A stretch of 64,000 nucleotides of DNA. It comes from Paracoccaceae bacterium. Lineage in GTDB: Bacteria; Pseudomonadota; Alphaproteobacteria; Rhodobacterales; Rhodobacteraceae. The stretch lies in NCBI GenBank assembly GCA_009773375.1, contig WRPH01000008.1, forward strand, positions 27,964 to 91,963, read 5' to 3'. Positions 8,296-19,400 of the stretch are shown piece by piece. Under the pieces are notes generated by a model. The model did not search any database. It was not told the DNA's origin and saw only the letters and a program-made list of their open reading frames with translations. Every line of letters starts with the position of its first letter. The stretch's first letter is position 1. A program made the translations under genes and the position numbers.

Positions 8296-10572
8296 TCAGC
8301 CGCACTTGGAGTGGCCGCAATCGCCGCAGGTCATGCAGCCTTCCACCATCCGCAGGTCGTAGCCGCCGCAGCTGGGGCAAGCCTTGCCGCGTGGCTTTTC
8401 GCCCACTGCGATCACCTCGGCCTGCGGGTCGGATTTCAGGCCCATGCCCTCGCCCTCGATAAAGCCGATCGACACCAGATGCCGCTCGATCACGCCGCCG
8501 ATTGCCGCAAGAATCGACGGGATATAGCGGCCTTCCATCCAGGCGCCACCGCGCGGATCGAACACGGCTTTCAGCTCTTCCACCACGAAAGAAATATCGC
8601 CACCGCGCCGGAATACCGCCGAGATCATCCGCGTCAGCGCCACCGTCCAGGCAAAATGCTCCATGTTCTTTGAATTGATGAACACTTCAAACGGGCGGCG
8701 GTGGTTCGAGATGATGATGTCGTTGATGGTGATATACAGCGCATGTTCCGACCCCGGCCATTTCACCTTGTAGGTCTGGCCTTCCAATGCTGCGGGGCGA
8801 TCCAGCGGTTCGGTCAGATAGACCACCTCACCGCCCTGCATCGTCGCGGGGGCTTCGGCTGGCACCTTGTCCGAGCTTTCCGAAACCGTCAGCACCGACC
8901 CCGTCACCGCATTGGGGCGGTAGGTGGTGCAGCCTTTGCAGCCCTGATCCCAGGCGGCCATATACACCTCTTTGAAATCATCAAAGCTGATGTCTTCCGG
9001 GCAGTTGATCGTCTTCGAGATCGAGCTGTCGATCCACTTCTGCGCCGCTGCCTGCATCCGCACATGATCCAGCGGCGGCAGAGTTTGCGCGTTGACGAAA
9101 TACTCCGGCAGCGCCGTTTCGCCCTTCAATTCCCGCCACAGCCGAACGGCGTAATCGACCACCTCTTCTTCGGTGCGCGAGCCGTCCTTTTGCAACACCT
9201 TGCGGGTGTAGGCATAGGCAAACACCGGCTCGATGCCCGAACTCACGTTCCCGGCATACAAGGAAATCGTCCCCGTCGGCGCAATCGAGGTCAGCAGCGC
9301 ATTGCGGATGCCATGCGTGCGGATCGCGGTGCGCACGTCATCATCCATCTGCATCATGTTGCCCGAAGCCAGATAGCCCTCGGCATCAAACAGCGGGAAA
9401 GCGCCCTTTTCCTTGGCCAGATCCACGCTCGCCAGATAAGACGCCCGCGCAATCGCATGCATCCACGCCTCGGTCTGCGCTGCGGCTTCGGGCGAGCCAT
9501 AACGCAGGCCCACCATCAGCAAAGCATCGGCGAGGCCGGTCACGCCCAGACCGATCCGGCGCTTGTTCTTCGCCTCGGCCTGCTGTTCCGGCAACGGGAA
9601 GCGAGAGGCGTCCACCACGTTATCCATCATCCGCACCGCCAGGCGCACCAGATCATCCAGCGCCGCCACGTCCAGCCGGGCATCCTTGGAAAACGCACCG
9701 GCCACCAGCGTCGGCATGTTGATGCTGCCCAGCAGACAGGCACCATAGGGCGGCAGCGGCTGCTCGCCACAGGGGTTGGTGGCGGCGATGGTTTCGCAAT
9801 AACCAAGGTTGTTGGCGGTGTTGATGCGGTCGATGAAGATCACGCCCGGTTCGGCGAAATCATAGGTGTTGCGCATGATCTTGTTCCACAGATCGCGCGC
9901 CTGAAGCGTCTTGTAGACCCGGCCGTCAAACACCAGCTCCCACGCGCCATCGGCCTTCACCGCATCCATGAACGCATCGGTGATCAGCACCGAAAGGTTG
10001 AACATCCGCAGCCGGGCTGCGTCTTTCTTCGCCTCGATAAACGCCTCTACATCCGGGTGGTCGCAGCGCATCGTCGCCATCATCGCACCGCGGCGGCTGC
10101 CCGCCGACATGATGGTGCGGCACATCGCATCCCAGACGTCCATGAACGACAGCGGACCAGAGGCATCCGCCGCCACGCCCTTCACCTCGGCCCCGCGCGG
10201 GCGGATGGTGGAGAAATCATAGCCGATACCGCCGCCCTGCTGCATGGTCAGCGCGGCCTCTTTCAGCGCATCGAAAATCCCGCCCATGCTGTCAGGCACG
10301 GTGCCCATGACAAAGCAGTTGAACAGGGTCACATTGCGACCAGTGCCCGCGCCTGCGGTGATCCGGCCCGCGGGCAAGTATTTGAAGCCTTCCAGCGCCT
10401 TGTAGAATCGGTCTTCCCACAGTGCGGGCTCTTTTTCCACCTCGGCCAAAGCGCGGGCGATTCGCCGCCAGGTATCTTCGACCGAGCCATCAATCGGCGT
10501 GCCATCCGCTGCTTTCAAACGGTATTTCATGTCCCAGATTTGCTCGGCGATGGGGGCGGCAAAGCGCGACAT
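8296..10572 (-). CDS. nrdJ: Adenosylcobalamin-dependent (class II) ribonucleotide reductase
   Basis: This 758-residue cytoplasmic enzyme reduces ribonucleotides to deoxyribonucleotides using coenzyme B12, with or without oxygen. The N-terminal part carries the thiyl-radical barrel. The block TNPCGEQPLPPYGACLLGSIN holds an active-site cysteine with the N-x-C-x-E arrangement, and LTSIAPTGTISLYAGNVSSG is the conserved phosphate loop. The C-terminus ends in a cysteine-rich tail (CPSCGG, CMTCGDCGHSKCG) that supplies a zinc-ribbon and redox cysteines. The start is preceded by GAAGGA at a good distance. No cobalamin riboswitch fits in the 134 bases before the gene. Confidence 0.96.
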   Translation of the reverse strand: MSRFAAPIAEQIWDMKYRLKAADGTPIDGSVEDTWRRIARALAEVEKEPALWEDRFYKALEGFKYLPAGRITAGAGTGRNVTLFNCFVMGTVPDSMGGIFDALKEAALTMQQGGGIGYDFSTIRPRGAEVKGVAADASGPLSFMDVWDAMCRTIMSAGSRRGAMMATMRCDHPDVEAFIEAKKDAARLRMFNLSVLITDAFMDAVKADGAWELVFDGRVYKTLQARDLWNKIMRNTYDFAEPGVIFIDRINTANNLGYCETIAATNPCGEQPLPPYGACLLGSINMPTLVAGAFSKDARLDVAALDDLVRLAVRMMDNVVDASRFPLPEQQAEAKNKRRIGLGVTGLADALLMVGLRYGSPEAAAQTEAWMHAIARASYLASVDLAKEKGAFPLFDAEGYLASGNMMQMDDDVRTAIRTHGIRNALLTSIAPTGTISLYAGNVSSGIEPVFAYAYTRKVLQKDGSRTEEEVVDYAVRLWRELKGETALPEYFVNAQTLPPLDHVRMQAAAQKWIDSSISKTINCPEDISFDDFKEVYMAAWDQGCKGCTTYRPNAVTGSVLTVSESSDKVPAEAPATMQGGEVVYLTEPLDRPAALEGQTYKVKWPGSEHALYITINDIIISNHRRPFEVFINSKNMEHFAWTVALTRMISAVFRRGGDISFVVEELKAVFDPRGGAWMEGRYIPSILAAIGGVIERHLVSIGFIEGEGMGLKSDPQAEVIAVGEKPRGKACPSCGGYDLRMVEGCMTCGDCGHSKCG

Positions 10573-10595
10573 GAGGCGGTCCTTCCAGTGGGGTC

Positions 10596-10624
10596 AACAT
10601 ATGAGGCGCGATAGATAGCTTCAA
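10596..10624 (-). promoter_or_regulatory. Candidate promoter of nrdJ
   Basis: On the minus strand TTGAAG (10624-10619) and TATGTT (10601-10596) are 17 bases apart. Transcription would start about 16 bases before the coding region, leaving only a short leader with the ribosome site. No NrdR-box pair is visible here. Confidence 0.45.
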
Positions 10625-10706
10625 GCGGCTGTATCGGCAAGCCTTGAGCCTACCAGATTTCGGCCTATTCTAGAACTCTGCTTTGCGCAGGGCTTTCGGG
10701 GGACTC

Positions 10707-11135
10707 ATGGGCCAGCTGAACATCATCAAACTCTGCGTCGGTGCCGAGTCGGTCGAGGATCTGGCCGACTGGCACCGCGCGCATGCGCATGTCTGGGCCG
10801 CCGGCACCACCGAACACGTCACCCGGATGTGGCCAAAGCGGGACGAGGAATTGCTGAAAGGCGGCTCGCTCTTTTGGGTGATCAAGGGCGTGGTGCAGGC
10901 CCGCCAGCGCCTGCTGGGTCTGGCCGAACGGCGCGGCGGCGATGGTATCCTGCGCTGCGCGATGGTGCTGGATGCCGAAATCATCCGCACCGAGAACGCC
11001 CTGCGGCGGCCGTTTCAGGGCTGGCGCTATCTGGATGGCGACGAGGCCCCGCGCGACCTGCCGAAGGGCCGCGCAATGGATGACGCCCTGCCGCCGGAAC
11101 TGGCACAGGCCCTTGCAGAAATCGGGTTGCGCTGA
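10707..11135 (+). CDS. DUF1489 family protein
   Basis: This 142-residue protein belongs to a family of unknown function that is widespread in alphaproteobacteria. It opens with MGQLNIIKLCVGAESVEDL, contains the conserved HVTRMWPKR and GGSLFWVIKGV blocks, and has no signal peptide or membrane segment. The ATG at 10707 follows GGGGGA at a suitable distance; an upstream extension of eight codons is less likely. It is divergent from nrdJ and is followed by a dispersed repeat element. No function can be assigned. Confidence 0.88.
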   Translation: MGQLNIIKLCVGAESVEDLADWHRAHAHVWAAGTTEHVTRMWPKRDEELLKGGSLFWVIKGVVQARQRLLGLAERRGGDGILRCAMVLDAEIIRTENALRRPFQGWRYLDGDEAPRDLPKGRAMDDALPPELAQALAEIGLR

Positions 11136-11150
11136 CCGCTAAAACTTGCC

Positions 11151-11190
11151 TAAAATTGTCATTCTCTCTGCTCAAATATCCCACAGGGGG
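11151..11190 (+). repeat. Dispersed ATATCC/G-run element, copy A
   Basis: The copy contains TTGTCATTCTCTCTGC, then TCAAATATCC and a run of five G. It lies just downstream of the DUF1489 gene in the same orientation. Close relatives occur at 20632, 34368 and 44816 (reverse strand), and looser ones near 16314, 16353 and 47933. Confidence 0.75.
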
Positions 11191-11203
11191 TGAGATGCGC
11201 CCG

Positions 11204-11228
11204 GACGATCTTCCAGTGGAAGATCGTC
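11204..11228. terminator. Perfect 11-bp palindrome
   Basis: GACGATCTTCC (11204-11214) and GGAAGATCGTC (11218-11228) pair exactly around a three-base loop. There is no U-tract. It follows repeat copy A and may terminate the DUF1489 transcript or be a separate palindromic repeat. Confidence 0.5.
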
Positions 11229-11346
11229 AGCATCGAACGCACGATCCGCAAGGATCGGGCCGGGTGGGCCAGACTTCCCCCGCCACCGCCTACTCAACCG
11301 TGCCACCGCCCCTTCCCTTCCGCCCGCAAACCCAGCACAAAGCCGC

Positions 11347-12219
11347 ATGATCCAACGTCCGCTCTGGCTGCTTGCCGCCCCCGTGATCTTCCTGCTGCTC
11401 TGGTCCGCAGGCTTTGGCATTGCCAAGCTGGGCCTGCAACATGCTGAACCTCTGACCCTGCTTGCGCTGCGCTACGCCTGCGTGTTGGCGCTTTTGCTGC
11501 CACTTGCGCTGATCGTCCGCCCACCGCTGCCGAAAACCCTGCGGGCATGGGTCGATGTCGGCGTCACCGGCTTTCTGATTCAGGTGGTCTATTTCGGGCT
11601 GTGCTACGTCGCCTTCAAATCCGGCGTTTCGGCGGGGGCGGTGGCGATCATCGTCTGCCTGCAACCGATCCTCGTGGCGCTGTCTGCGCCCTATCTTGTC
11701 GGCGAGACCACCTCGCGCAAGGGTTGGATCGGGCTGGCGCTTGGCCTGACCGGGGCGGCCATCGCCATCTTGTCACGCGCTGGCATTCAGGCCGAAAACC
11801 CGTTCGGCATTGCGCTGGCCTGCCTTGCCCTGTTCGGCATCACCGCAGGCACGCTTTACGAAAAGCGCTTCGGCATCAGCCAGCACCCGATCACCGCCAA
11901 CCTGATCCAATACGGCGTGGGCGCTGCGTTCACCCTGCCTGCCGCCTACCTGACCGAGGGCATGGCGGTGCGCTGGGACGCACAGTTCCTCTGGGTGCTG
12001 GCCTATCTGGTGATCGGCAACTCGATCCTTGCGATCAGCCTGCTGCTGGCAATGATCCGCGCCGGCGAGGTCAGCCGCGTCTCGGCGCTGTTTTATCTGG
12101 TGCCCGCCTTGTCAGCCCTGTTCGCTTGGCCGCTGCTGGGCGAGGCGATGCCACCGCTGGCCTGGGCGGGCATGGCGCTGGCCGGTCTGGGGGTGGCGCT
12201 GGTCAGCAGAAAGGCCTGA
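11347..12219 (+). CDS. EamA/DMT-family transporter
   Basis: This 290-residue inner-membrane protein has about ten hydrophobic helices in two EamA repeats, as in RhaT/YdcZ-type drug/metabolite exporters. The first repeat begins LLAAPVIFLLLWSAGFGIAK and contains LLALRYACVLALLL. The second repeat starts near residue 150 with NPFGIALACLALFGIT and ends in the WPLLGEAMPPLAWAGMALAGLG block. The substrate cannot be told; family members export amino acids, metabolites or drugs. It stands alone, its 3' end only four bases from the convergent gene that follows. Confidence 0.9.
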   Translation: MIQRPLWLLAAPVIFLLLWSAGFGIAKLGLQHAEPLTLLALRYACVLALLLPLALIVRPPLPKTLRAWVDVGVTGFLIQVVYFGLCYVAFKSGVSAGAVAIIVCLQPILVALSAPYLVGETTSRKGWIGLALGLTGAAIAILSRAGIQAENPFGIALACLALFGITAGTLYEKRFGISQHPITANLIQYGVGAAFTLPAAYLTEGMAVRWDAQFLWVLAYLVIGNSILAISLLLAMIRAGEVSRVSALFYLVPALSALFAWPLLGEAMPPLAWAGMALAGLGVALVSRKA

Positions 12220-12223
12220 TGCG

Positions 12224-12568
12224 TCACCAGCCGCCGGGGTTGCCGGGCTTGATGGTGCCCTGACCTTCTTCTTCGCCCGCATCGCCGAGCCAGACCACCC
12301 GATTGCCGCTGATCGTCACCGACCAGCACAGTTCGGGGTCTTCGCCGTAGGTAAAGCACATCTTGTCGCCCTTCACCGCCCAACGCCCGCTGTAATCTGC
12401 GGCACGCAAGCTGCCATCGGCTGCGTAAAATTCGGCATATCCGCCCGAGGCGATCATGCTGCCCTCAACGGTATTGCCCACCAAAGCGGCCCGAATCGTG
12501 TCTGCCGTCGCCAGATCCCCGGCAAAAACGGGTTGGGCCAGCAGCAAAAGCGGAAGGAACATTCGCAC
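12224..12568 (-). CDS. Small secreted protein of unknown function
   Basis: This 114-residue protein has a signal peptide (MRMFLPLLLLAQPVFAG, cut probably after VFA) and a mature domain of about 98 residues rich in glycine and beta-type residues. Two cysteines (KMCFTYGEDPELCWSV) could form a disulfide in the periplasm. The GTG at 12568 lies seven bases after AGAGG, while the ATG two codons later is the alternative start. I do not recognise a named family, although the fold resembles small periplasmic proteins seen in this group. It is convergent with the EamA gene. Confidence 0.75.
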   Translation of the reverse strand: MRMFLPLLLLAQPVFAGDLATADTIRAALVGNTVEGSMIASGGYAEFYAADGSLRAADYSGRWAVKGDKMCFTYGEDPELCWSVTISGNRVVWLGDAGEEEGQGTIKPGNPGGW

Positions 12569-12637
12569 GGGGTTACCTCTGGTTAGAGTGCAGAGTTAAC
12601 CCTTCCACCCCCAAGGTCAAGCCGCTTAAAGCCCCCT

Positions 12638-13339
12638 TCAAAGCGCCGGGGCCGCGATCCCCAGCTTGGCCGCAAGATCCACCATCACCGCCCGCGCCGC
12701 GCCCCAATCCGCGCTGCGGCTGGCAAACAGCGTCGCCTGACTTTGGTGAATCACGCTGTCGGACAAGATTTTCAGATGGTTCGCCCGCAAGGTTTCCCCC
12801 GACGAGGTGATATCGGCTATAGCCTCGGCGGTCAGGTTCTTCACCGTGCCCTCGGTTGCACCCTGACTATCGACCAGCTGATAATCCGCCACACCATTGG
12901 CCGTCAGAAACTCGCGCACCAGCCGATGATATTTCGTGGCGATCCGCAACCGAAATCCATGCGCCGCCCGAAACGCCGCCGCCGCCGCATCCAGATCGTC
13001 GATGGTGTCAACATCAATCCAGCAGCTTGGCACCGCAATGATCAGATCGGCATGTCCAAAGCCCAAGGCCGCCAATTCTGCCACCTGCAACGACCAATCC
13101 GCCAGCTTGTCGCGCACCAGATCGCTGCCGGTGACGCCCAGATGGATCCGCCCCGCCGCCAGTTCGCGCGGAATTTCCCCCGCCGACAGCATCACCAGTT
13201 CGACCCCGTCAACCCCATCCACCGCGCCGGAATATTCCCGCTCGGCCCCGGTCTGCCGCATCGTCACGCCGCGCGCGCCGAACCATTCAAAGGTCTTTTC
13301 CATCAACCGGCCCTTCGAGGGCACCCCGATCTTCAGCAT
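12638..13339 (-). CDS. hisG: ATP phosphoribosyltransferase, short catalytic form
   Basis: This 233-residue enzyme catalyses the first step of histidine synthesis, joining ATP and PRPP. It is the short HisG form that lacks the C-terminal regulatory domain and therefore needs HisZ, encoded just upstream. Recognisable blocks are KIGVPSKGRLME at the start, GVTGSDLV, and the PRPP loop in DSQGATEGTVKNLTAEAIADI near residue 160. The start at 13339 overlaps the hisZ stop codon as ATGA. It is the last gene of hisS-hisZ-hisG. Confidence 0.96.
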   Translation of the reverse strand: MLKIGVPSKGRLMEKTFEWFGARGVTMRQTGAEREYSGAVDGVDGVELVMLSAGEIPRELAAGRIHLGVTGSDLVRDKLADWSLQVAELAALGFGHADLIIAVPSCWIDVDTIDDLDAAAAAFRAAHGFRLRIATKYHRLVREFLTANGVADYQLVDSQGATEGTVKNLTAEAIADITSSGETLRANHLKILSDSVIHQSQATLFASRSADWGAARAVMVDLAAKLGIAAPAL

Positions 13340-14457
13340 CAGATCGCCCCCTCGCACAGCTGCCGCAACCCCGCCACCAGCTGCGGACGGATCACCCCGC
13401 CCACCGCCGGGATCGACCGCCCTTGCCCCAGCACCGCCGTCAAAGCGTCATAGCGCCCGCCGCTGGCCAAAAGCGGCATGCCATCGGGGCCATGGAACGA
13501 GAACACGAAGCCGTCGTAATATTCCATCGAGGTGCGGCCAAGACTGGCCTCGAACGCCAGACTGTCCACCGCGATGCCGCGCGCCGCCAAAGCCTCCAGC
13601 CGGGTAGCAAAGCGATCCACTGCCGGTTCAATCGCCGGAAGCATCGGGGTGATACCGCGCAGATGCGACAGCGCCGCCCGCGCCGGAGCCTGCAACGACA
13701 GCAGATCATACAGCAGCGCCGCCTCGGGTGCCTTGATCAGCGGCGCCTTGGCATCCAGGGTCAGCGCCCGCGCCCGCTCGGCAATATCTTCCGGCGCGCG
13801 CAAGCCGATAAAGCTGCCCGCCGCCGCGATCAGATCTTCGGGTGATCCAGTCGCCAGCCGGTCCAGCAAAGCCGCCCGCGCCGCTGGCATTGGCGCACGC
13901 CCCGCAAAGCGATCCAACAGCGCCCGGAAGCGTTTGGGCCGCCAGATATGCCGCAACAGCGCCTGCTTGCGCCGGTCCGTGGTATCCAGCCCGCGCACCG
14001 CCGCCATCAGAATGCCGATATCGCCGGTCAGCGCCTGCGCCCCCAAACCCGCCAACAGGCTGGAAAACAGCGCAAAAACCTCGGCATCCGCAGCCTCGGG
14101 CGCATCACGGTCAAACACCTCGAAGCCAACCTGCAGATACTCGCTGGCCCGGTTGCCCAGATGCTCCTGCTTGCGAAACACCTCGCCCATATAGCAATAG
14201 CGCGCAGGTTCCGCCCCGTCCGCCATATGCGCCTGCACCACCGGCACGGTAAAATCCGGCCGCAGCATCATCTCGCCCTGCAACGGGTCGCTGGTGACAT
14301 AGGCCCGCGCGCGGATATCTTCGCCGTAAAGATCGAGCAGGGTTTCCGCCGGAAGCAGCAAATCCGCCTCGACCGGCACAGCCCCCGCCGCCTGAAACGC
14401 CGCGAACAGCCGCTCGGCCTCGGCCCGACCCGCTGATTTCGAGGCCGCCGGGATCAT
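13339..14457 (-). CDS. hisZ: ATP phosphoribosyltransferase regulatory subunit
   Basis: This 372-residue protein is a HisRS-like paralogue without tRNA synthetase activity. It binds the short HisG to make it active and sensitive to histidine. The class II synthetase core is visible in [27 protein letters not shown] and [11 protein letters not shown], and the C-terminal block [18 protein letters not shown] corresponds to motif 3. The ATG at 14457 overlaps the hisS stop codon; a longer open frame upstream runs through hisS and is not real. Its place between hisS and hisG fits the role. Confidence 0.95.
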   Translation of the reverse strand: MIPAASKSAGRAEAERLFAAFQAAGAVPVEADLLLPAETLLDLYGEDIRARAYVTSDPLQGEMMLRPDFTVPVVQAHMADGAEPARYCYMGEVFRKQEHLGNRASEYLQVGFEVFDRDAPEAADAEVFALFSSLLAGLGAQALTGDIGILMAAVRGLDTTDRRKQALLRHIWRPKRFRALLDRFAGRAPMPAARAALLDRLATGSPEDLIAAAGSFIGLRAPEDIAERARALTLDAKAPLIKAPEAALLYDLLSLQAPARAALSHLRGITPMLPAIEPAVDRFATRLEALAARGIAVDSLAFEASLGRTSMEYYDGFVFSFHGPDGMPLLASGGRYDALTAVLGQGRSIPAVGGVIRPQLVAGLRQLCEGAI

Positions 14458-15941
14458 TGCGCCAGCATCCGCTGCACCGCCGCCACCAGATCGGCGCGCG
14501 CCACTTCCACCTGCGCGGGCCGGTCCTTCCATTCCTCCAGCGTCGCGCTGACGGCAATCTTCGCGCCCAGAATGAGGTCCTTCAGAATCACAACGCCGGT
14601 TTCAGCCTCGTTGCCGCCCTGAATGACCGCAATCGGCGAGCCGCGCTTATCGGCATATTTCAACTGGTTGCCGAAGTTCTTCGGATTGCCCAGATACATC
14701 TCGGCCCGAATACCCGCCGCGCGCAACTCAGCGACCATACCCATGTAATCGGCCATGCGGTCGCGGTCCATCACCGTCACCACCACCGGCCCGGCCGCCT
14801 CGCCACCCAGCCGCCCCTTGGCCCGCAACGCCGCCAGCAGCCGGTCCACACCAATCGAAACGCCCGTCGCCGGCACCGCCTGCCCGGTAAAGCGCTTGAC
14901 CAGATCGTCATAGCGCCCGCCGCCCGCAACCGAGCCAAACTGCCGCTTGCGACCTTTCTCGTCGAGGATTTCAAACGTCAGTTCGGCCTCATAAACCGGC
15001 CCGGTGTAATAGCCCAAGCCGCGGACGACGCCGGGATCGAGCACGATCCGATCCGCACCATAGCCCTGCGCTGCCAGCAAGGCCGCGATGGATTCCAGCT
15101 CATCCACACCCTCGGCCCCGATCACCGAAGCCCCAACCAGCTCGCGCAACCGCGCGCAGGTTTCCGCACCAGTGTCGCGCTTGGCCGATACAAACCCCAT
15201 CACCACCTCGGCCTGCGCGTCCGACAGCCCGGCCCCCTTGGTGAAATCGCCGCTGTCGTCCTTGCGCCCGGTGCCCAGCAAGGCCCGCACGCCGTCATCG
15301 CCCAGCCGGTCGATCTTGTCGATCGCCCGCAACACGATGCCACGTTCCTCGACAAACCGCGCCGGGTCAGACGGGTCCAACACCCCCGCGACTTCCATCA
15401 CCCCGTTCAGCACCTTGCGGTTGTTGACCTTGACCACATAGTCACCGCGCGGAATGCCCACCGTCTCCAACGCATCCGACAGCATGGCGCAAATCTCGGC
15501 ATCAGCGGCGACCGAGGCCGACCCGACTGTATCGGCATCACATTGATAAAACTGCCGGAACCGCCCCGGCCCCGGCTTTTCATTGCGCCAGACCGGCCCC
15601 ATCGCATAACGGCGATAAGGCGAGGGCAGATCGTTGCGATACTGAGCCGCCACCCGCGCCAAAGGGGCAGTCAGATCATAGCGCAGTGCCAGCCAATCGG
15701 CATCTTCATCCTGCCAGGCGAACACGCCTTCGTTCGGGCGATCGACATCGGGCAGAAACTTGCCCAAAGCCTCGACCGTTTCCACCGCGCTGGTTTCCAG
15801 CGGATCAAAGCCATAGCGATGATAGACCCCGGTGATCGCATCCAGCATCGCTTTGCGCTCGGTCACGTCGCTGCCGAAATAGTCGCGAAAGCCCTTCGGC
15901 GTTTCAGCGCGCGGGCGACGTGCGGGTTTGTCTTGTGCCAT
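14454..15941 (-). CDS. hisS: Histidyl-tRNA synthetase
   Basis: This 495-residue class II synthetase charges tRNA-His. Motif 2 is seen in [21 protein letters not shown], the histidine-A signature in [17 protein letters not shown], and motif 3 in [13 protein letters not shown] followed by GVSIGVDRL. The C-terminal anticodon-binding domain starts near residue 395. The start at 15941 ([10 protein letters not shown]) puts the GFRDYFG block close to the N-terminus as in other HisRS proteins. It heads the histidine operon, so the tRNA-charging and biosynthetic proteins are co-expressed. Confidence 0.97.
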   Translation of the reverse strand: MAQDKPARRPRAETPKGFRDYFGSDVTERKAMLDAITGVYHRYGFDPLETSAVETVEALGKFLPDVDRPNEGVFAWQDEDADWLALRYDLTAPLARVAAQYRNDLPSPYRRYAMGPVWRNEKPGPGRFRQFYQCDADTVGSASVAADAEICAMLSDALETVGIPRGDYVVKVNNRKVLNGVMEVAGVLDPSDPARFVEERGIVLRAIDKIDRLGDDGVRALLGTGRKDDSGDFTKGAGLSDAQAEVVMGFVSAKRDTGAETCARLRELVGASVIGAEGVDELESIAALLAAQGYGADRIVLDPGVVRGLGYYTGPVYEAELTFEILDEKGRKRQFGSVAGGGRYDDLVKRFTGQAVPATGVSIGVDRLLAALRAKGRLGGEAAGPVVVTVMDRDRMADYMGMVAELRAAGIRAEMYLGNPKNFGNQLKYADKRGSPIAVIQGGNEAETGVVILKDLILGAKIAVSATLEEWKDRPAQVEVARADLVAAVQRMLAQ

Positions 15942-16021
15942 GGCGTGGACCCTTCGCTTTTTGTTGCCGCCCGTGTAACGGATGGGGGCAGGCGCGGCAA
16001 GCATCGGGAAGGACCAGCACG

Positions 16022-16207
16022 ATGGACAGAATGGACGCAGTCGAAGAACGCATCGCCCACCTGATCCGCGCGGTGGAGGATCTGTCGGATGTGGTGGCGC
16101 GGCAAAGCAAAGACCTCGACCGCCTGCTGCGGCTGACCCAGCTTCTGGCCGAACGCGAAGCCTCGGGCAACGCGCCGGAAGCCAACGTCAAACCGCCGCA
16201 CTGGTGA
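16022..16207 (+). CDS. slyX: SlyX family protein
   Basis: This 61-residue, highly charged protein is predicted to be one coiled coil ([21 protein letters not shown], then [13 protein letters not shown]) ending in the family's PPHW tail. The function of SlyX is not established. The ATG at 16022 follows AAGGA; the longer open frame upstream crosses the hisS leader and is rejected. It diverges from the histidine operon and converges on dnaE. Confidence 0.88.
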   Translation: MDRMDAVEERIAHLIRAVEDLSDVVARQSKDLDRLLRLTQLLAEREASGNAPEANVKPPHW

Positions 16208-16284
16208 TCCGCCTGATCCGATAGCGCGCCTGCGGCGCAAGTCTTTTGCCTCGCCTGCGCGCGGACGCGCTTCGGCTCAGGTTC

Positions 16285-16375
16285 AGGGGGCTTTCCGCCC
16301 CCTCGCTGCGCTCACCCCCGAGGATATTTAAAGACAGATGAATGCCGAGTTTCAGCTGTCCTTAAATATCCCCGC
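16285..16375. repeat. Hairpin plus two facing copies of the ATATCC/G-run element
   Basis: AGGGGGC (16285-16291) pairs with GCCCCCT (16297-16303). A reverse-strand copy of the element follows at 16314-16337 (TTTAAATATCCTCGGGGG when read on the minus strand), and a plus-strand copy lies at 16353-16375 (CTTAAATATCCCCGCG). The block fills the space between the convergent slyX and dnaE genes and probably acts in transcript termination for both. Confidence 0.55.
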
Positions 16376-16465
16376 GCGGCGCGCAACGCGGAGCCGGTTG
16401 GCCGCAGGCCAGAGGCGACTGAAAAACGCGCGCCGCAAGGCGCTCTTTTTGGCAGCCGTTGGGGA

Positions 16466-19400
16466 TCAGACGTCTTCCACCATCAGCACACCCTGCATCG
16501 CCTTGATCGCGCCCTTGATCTGCGGCGTCACTGGGTATGCATTCGGCAAGGTCAGATCAATCTCGCGGCCCTGATCATCGGCGACACAGAGCGTGATCTG
16601 CGCCCGCGTCCGGCCTTCGACCTTGGCCAGCAGCGCCGCAATCGACATCGCCGCCTCTGGCCGGTTCAGGTGAATCCGCAGCGCCTGCGCCCCGGCCTGA
16701 TCCGCCACCTGATCAATCGGCTGCACCGCATTGGCCAGCAGTTTCAGCGTGTCGCCCTCCAGTTCCGCCTTCACCGTCAGCACTACATTCTTGCCCGGCT
16801 CCAGCAGATCGCGCGCGGCTTCCAGCGTATCGGAGAACACCGTCACCTCGTAGAGCCCGGTCGGGTCCGACAGCGACACGAAGGCAAAGCGGTTGCCCTT
16901 GGCGGATTTGCGTTCCTGCTTTGCTGCCACCGATCCGGCCAGTTTGGCGATACATGGCCCACGTTCGGCCTGCGCTGCCACTTCGGTCAGCGTCTTCACA
17001 TCCCGGCGTTTCAGCGCTGACATGTAATCATCCAGCGGATGCCCCGACAGATAGAACCCGATCGCCAGATGTTCCTGTGTCAGCCGTTCGACCGGCTGCC
17101 AATCATCCCGGAACGGCAGCCGCGGTTCGGGAATATCTGCCCCCGCCTCGCCGAACAGGCTGACCTGATTGGAGGATTTCGCCTCATGGATCGCCGCCGA
17201 ATAGGCCACCAGAGCATCGAGGCCTTCAAACACCCGCGCGCGGTTGGCGTCCAGCACATCGAACGCCCCGGCCCGCGCCAGCATTTCCAGCGGCCGCTTG
17301 CCGACGCGTTTCAGATCGACCCGGCGCGCGAAATCGAACAGCGTCGCAAACGGCTTTTCGCCCGCCTCGCCATGCCGCGCTGCCACGATCAGCTGCATCG
17401 CCTCGACGCCGACGCCCTTCAGCGCGCCCAGCGCATAAACCACCGCACCATCGCGGACCGTGAACGTTGCCAGCGAGGCATTCACGCAAGGCGCCACTGT
17501 CTTGATGCCCAGCTTGCCGACTTCGCGCTTATAGATCGCCAGCTTGTCGGTCAGATGGATATCGCAGTTCATCACCCCGGCCATGAATTCGACCGGGTAA
17601 TTCGCCTTCAGATACGCGGTCTGATACGACACCACCGCATAGGCCGCCGCGTGCGATTTGTTGAAGCCGTAGTTGGCAAATTTCTCCAGCAGGTCAAAGA
17701 CTTCGCCCGCCTTGTCCTTCGGCACGTTATGGGTCTTGGCAGCACCTTCGATGAACTTCGGGCGTTCCTTCGCCATTTCCTCGGGGTTCTTCTTGCCCAT
17801 GGCGCGGCGCAGCAGGTCGGCGCCGCCAAGGCTATACCCCGCCATGACCTGAGCAATCTGCATCACCTGTTCCTGGTAAACGATGATGCCTTGGGTTTCC
17901 GCCAGAATATGATCAATCGTCGGGTGGATCGATTCCAGATCCTTCAGCCCGTTCTTCACCTCGCAATAGGTCGGAATATTCTCCATCGGGCCGGGACGAT
18001 ACAGCGCCACCAGTGCCACGATATCCTCGATGCAGGTCGGCTTCATCCGGCGCAGCGCATCCATCATGCCGCTGGATTCCACCTGAAACACCGCGACCGT
18101 TTTTGCCGCCGCGTAGAGGTCATACGACGGCTTGTCGTCCAGCGGGATCAGCGAAATATCAATCTCCACGCCGCGCAGCTTCAAAAGATCCAGCGCGTTC
18201 TGGATCACCGTCAGCGTCTTCAGGCCCAGAAAGTCGAACTTCACCAGCCCGGCCTGTTCCACCCATTTCATGTTGAACTGGGTGGCTGGCATGTCTGATC
18301 GCGGGTCTTGATAAAGCGGCACCAGTTCGTCCAGCGGCCGGTCGCCAATCACCACGCCAGCGGCGTGGGTTGACGCGTTGCGATACAGACCTTCGATCTG
18401 CGCGCCATAATTCAGCAGCCGGGCAACGACTTCTTCCTTGGCCGCCTCGCGCAGTCGCGGTTCATCCGCCAGCGCCTTGGTGATCGAAACCGGCTTCACC
18501 CCCTCCAGCGGGATCATCTTGGAAAGCCGGTCCACCTGGCCATAAGACATTTGCAACACGCGCCCCACGTCGCGCACCGCCGCTTTCGACAACAGCGCGC
18601 CGAAGGTGATGATCTGCCCCACCTTGTCGCGGCCATATTTGCCCTGCACATAGCGGATCACCTCTTCGCGGCGGTCCATGCAGAAGTCGATATCGAAGTC
18701 GGGCATCGACACCCGTTCGGGGTTCAGAAAGCGTTCAAACAGCAGGGCATAGCGCAGCGGGTCCAGATCGGTGATGGTCAGCGCATAGGCGACCAAAGAC
18801 CCGGCCCCCGAGCCCCGCCCCGGCCCGACCGGAATGTTGTGATCCTTCGCCCATTTGATGAAATCGGCCACGATCAGGAAATAGCCGGGAAACCCCATCT
18901 TCTCGATGATGCCCAGCTCGAAATCCAGACGCGCCTGATAGTCTTCCGGCGTCACCGCATGCGGGATGATCGCCAGCCGCCGTTGCAGGCCTGCATTGGC
19001 CTGCCTGCGCAACTCGTTCACCTCGTCATCGGCAAACTTCGGCAGGATCGGCTTGCGCTTGTAGGTGGCAAAGGCGCAGCGGCGGGCGATTTCCACCGTG
19101 TTTTCTACCGCTTCCGGCAGATCGGCGAACAGCGTCACCATTTCCGCTTCGGTCTTGAAATAGTGCTGCGGGGTCAAGCGGCGGCGCGGCTGCTGCTGAT
19201 CAACATAAGCGCCTTCCGCGATGCAGATCAGCGCGTCATGCGCCTCATACATCTCGGTCTTCGGGAAATAGACGTCATTGGTCGCCACCAACGGCAGGTC
19301 CAGTTCGTAAGCCGTCTCGATGAACCAGCGCTCGGTCGCAGCTTCGGCATCTGTCAACCGGCCACCTTCGCCGGGATGGCGCTGCAATTCCACATAAAGT

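Noticed and set aside
10573..10706. Cobalamin riboswitch before nrdJ
   Set aside because: The gap is 134 bases shared with a divergent gene, too short for the riboswitch, and no B12-box is seen.
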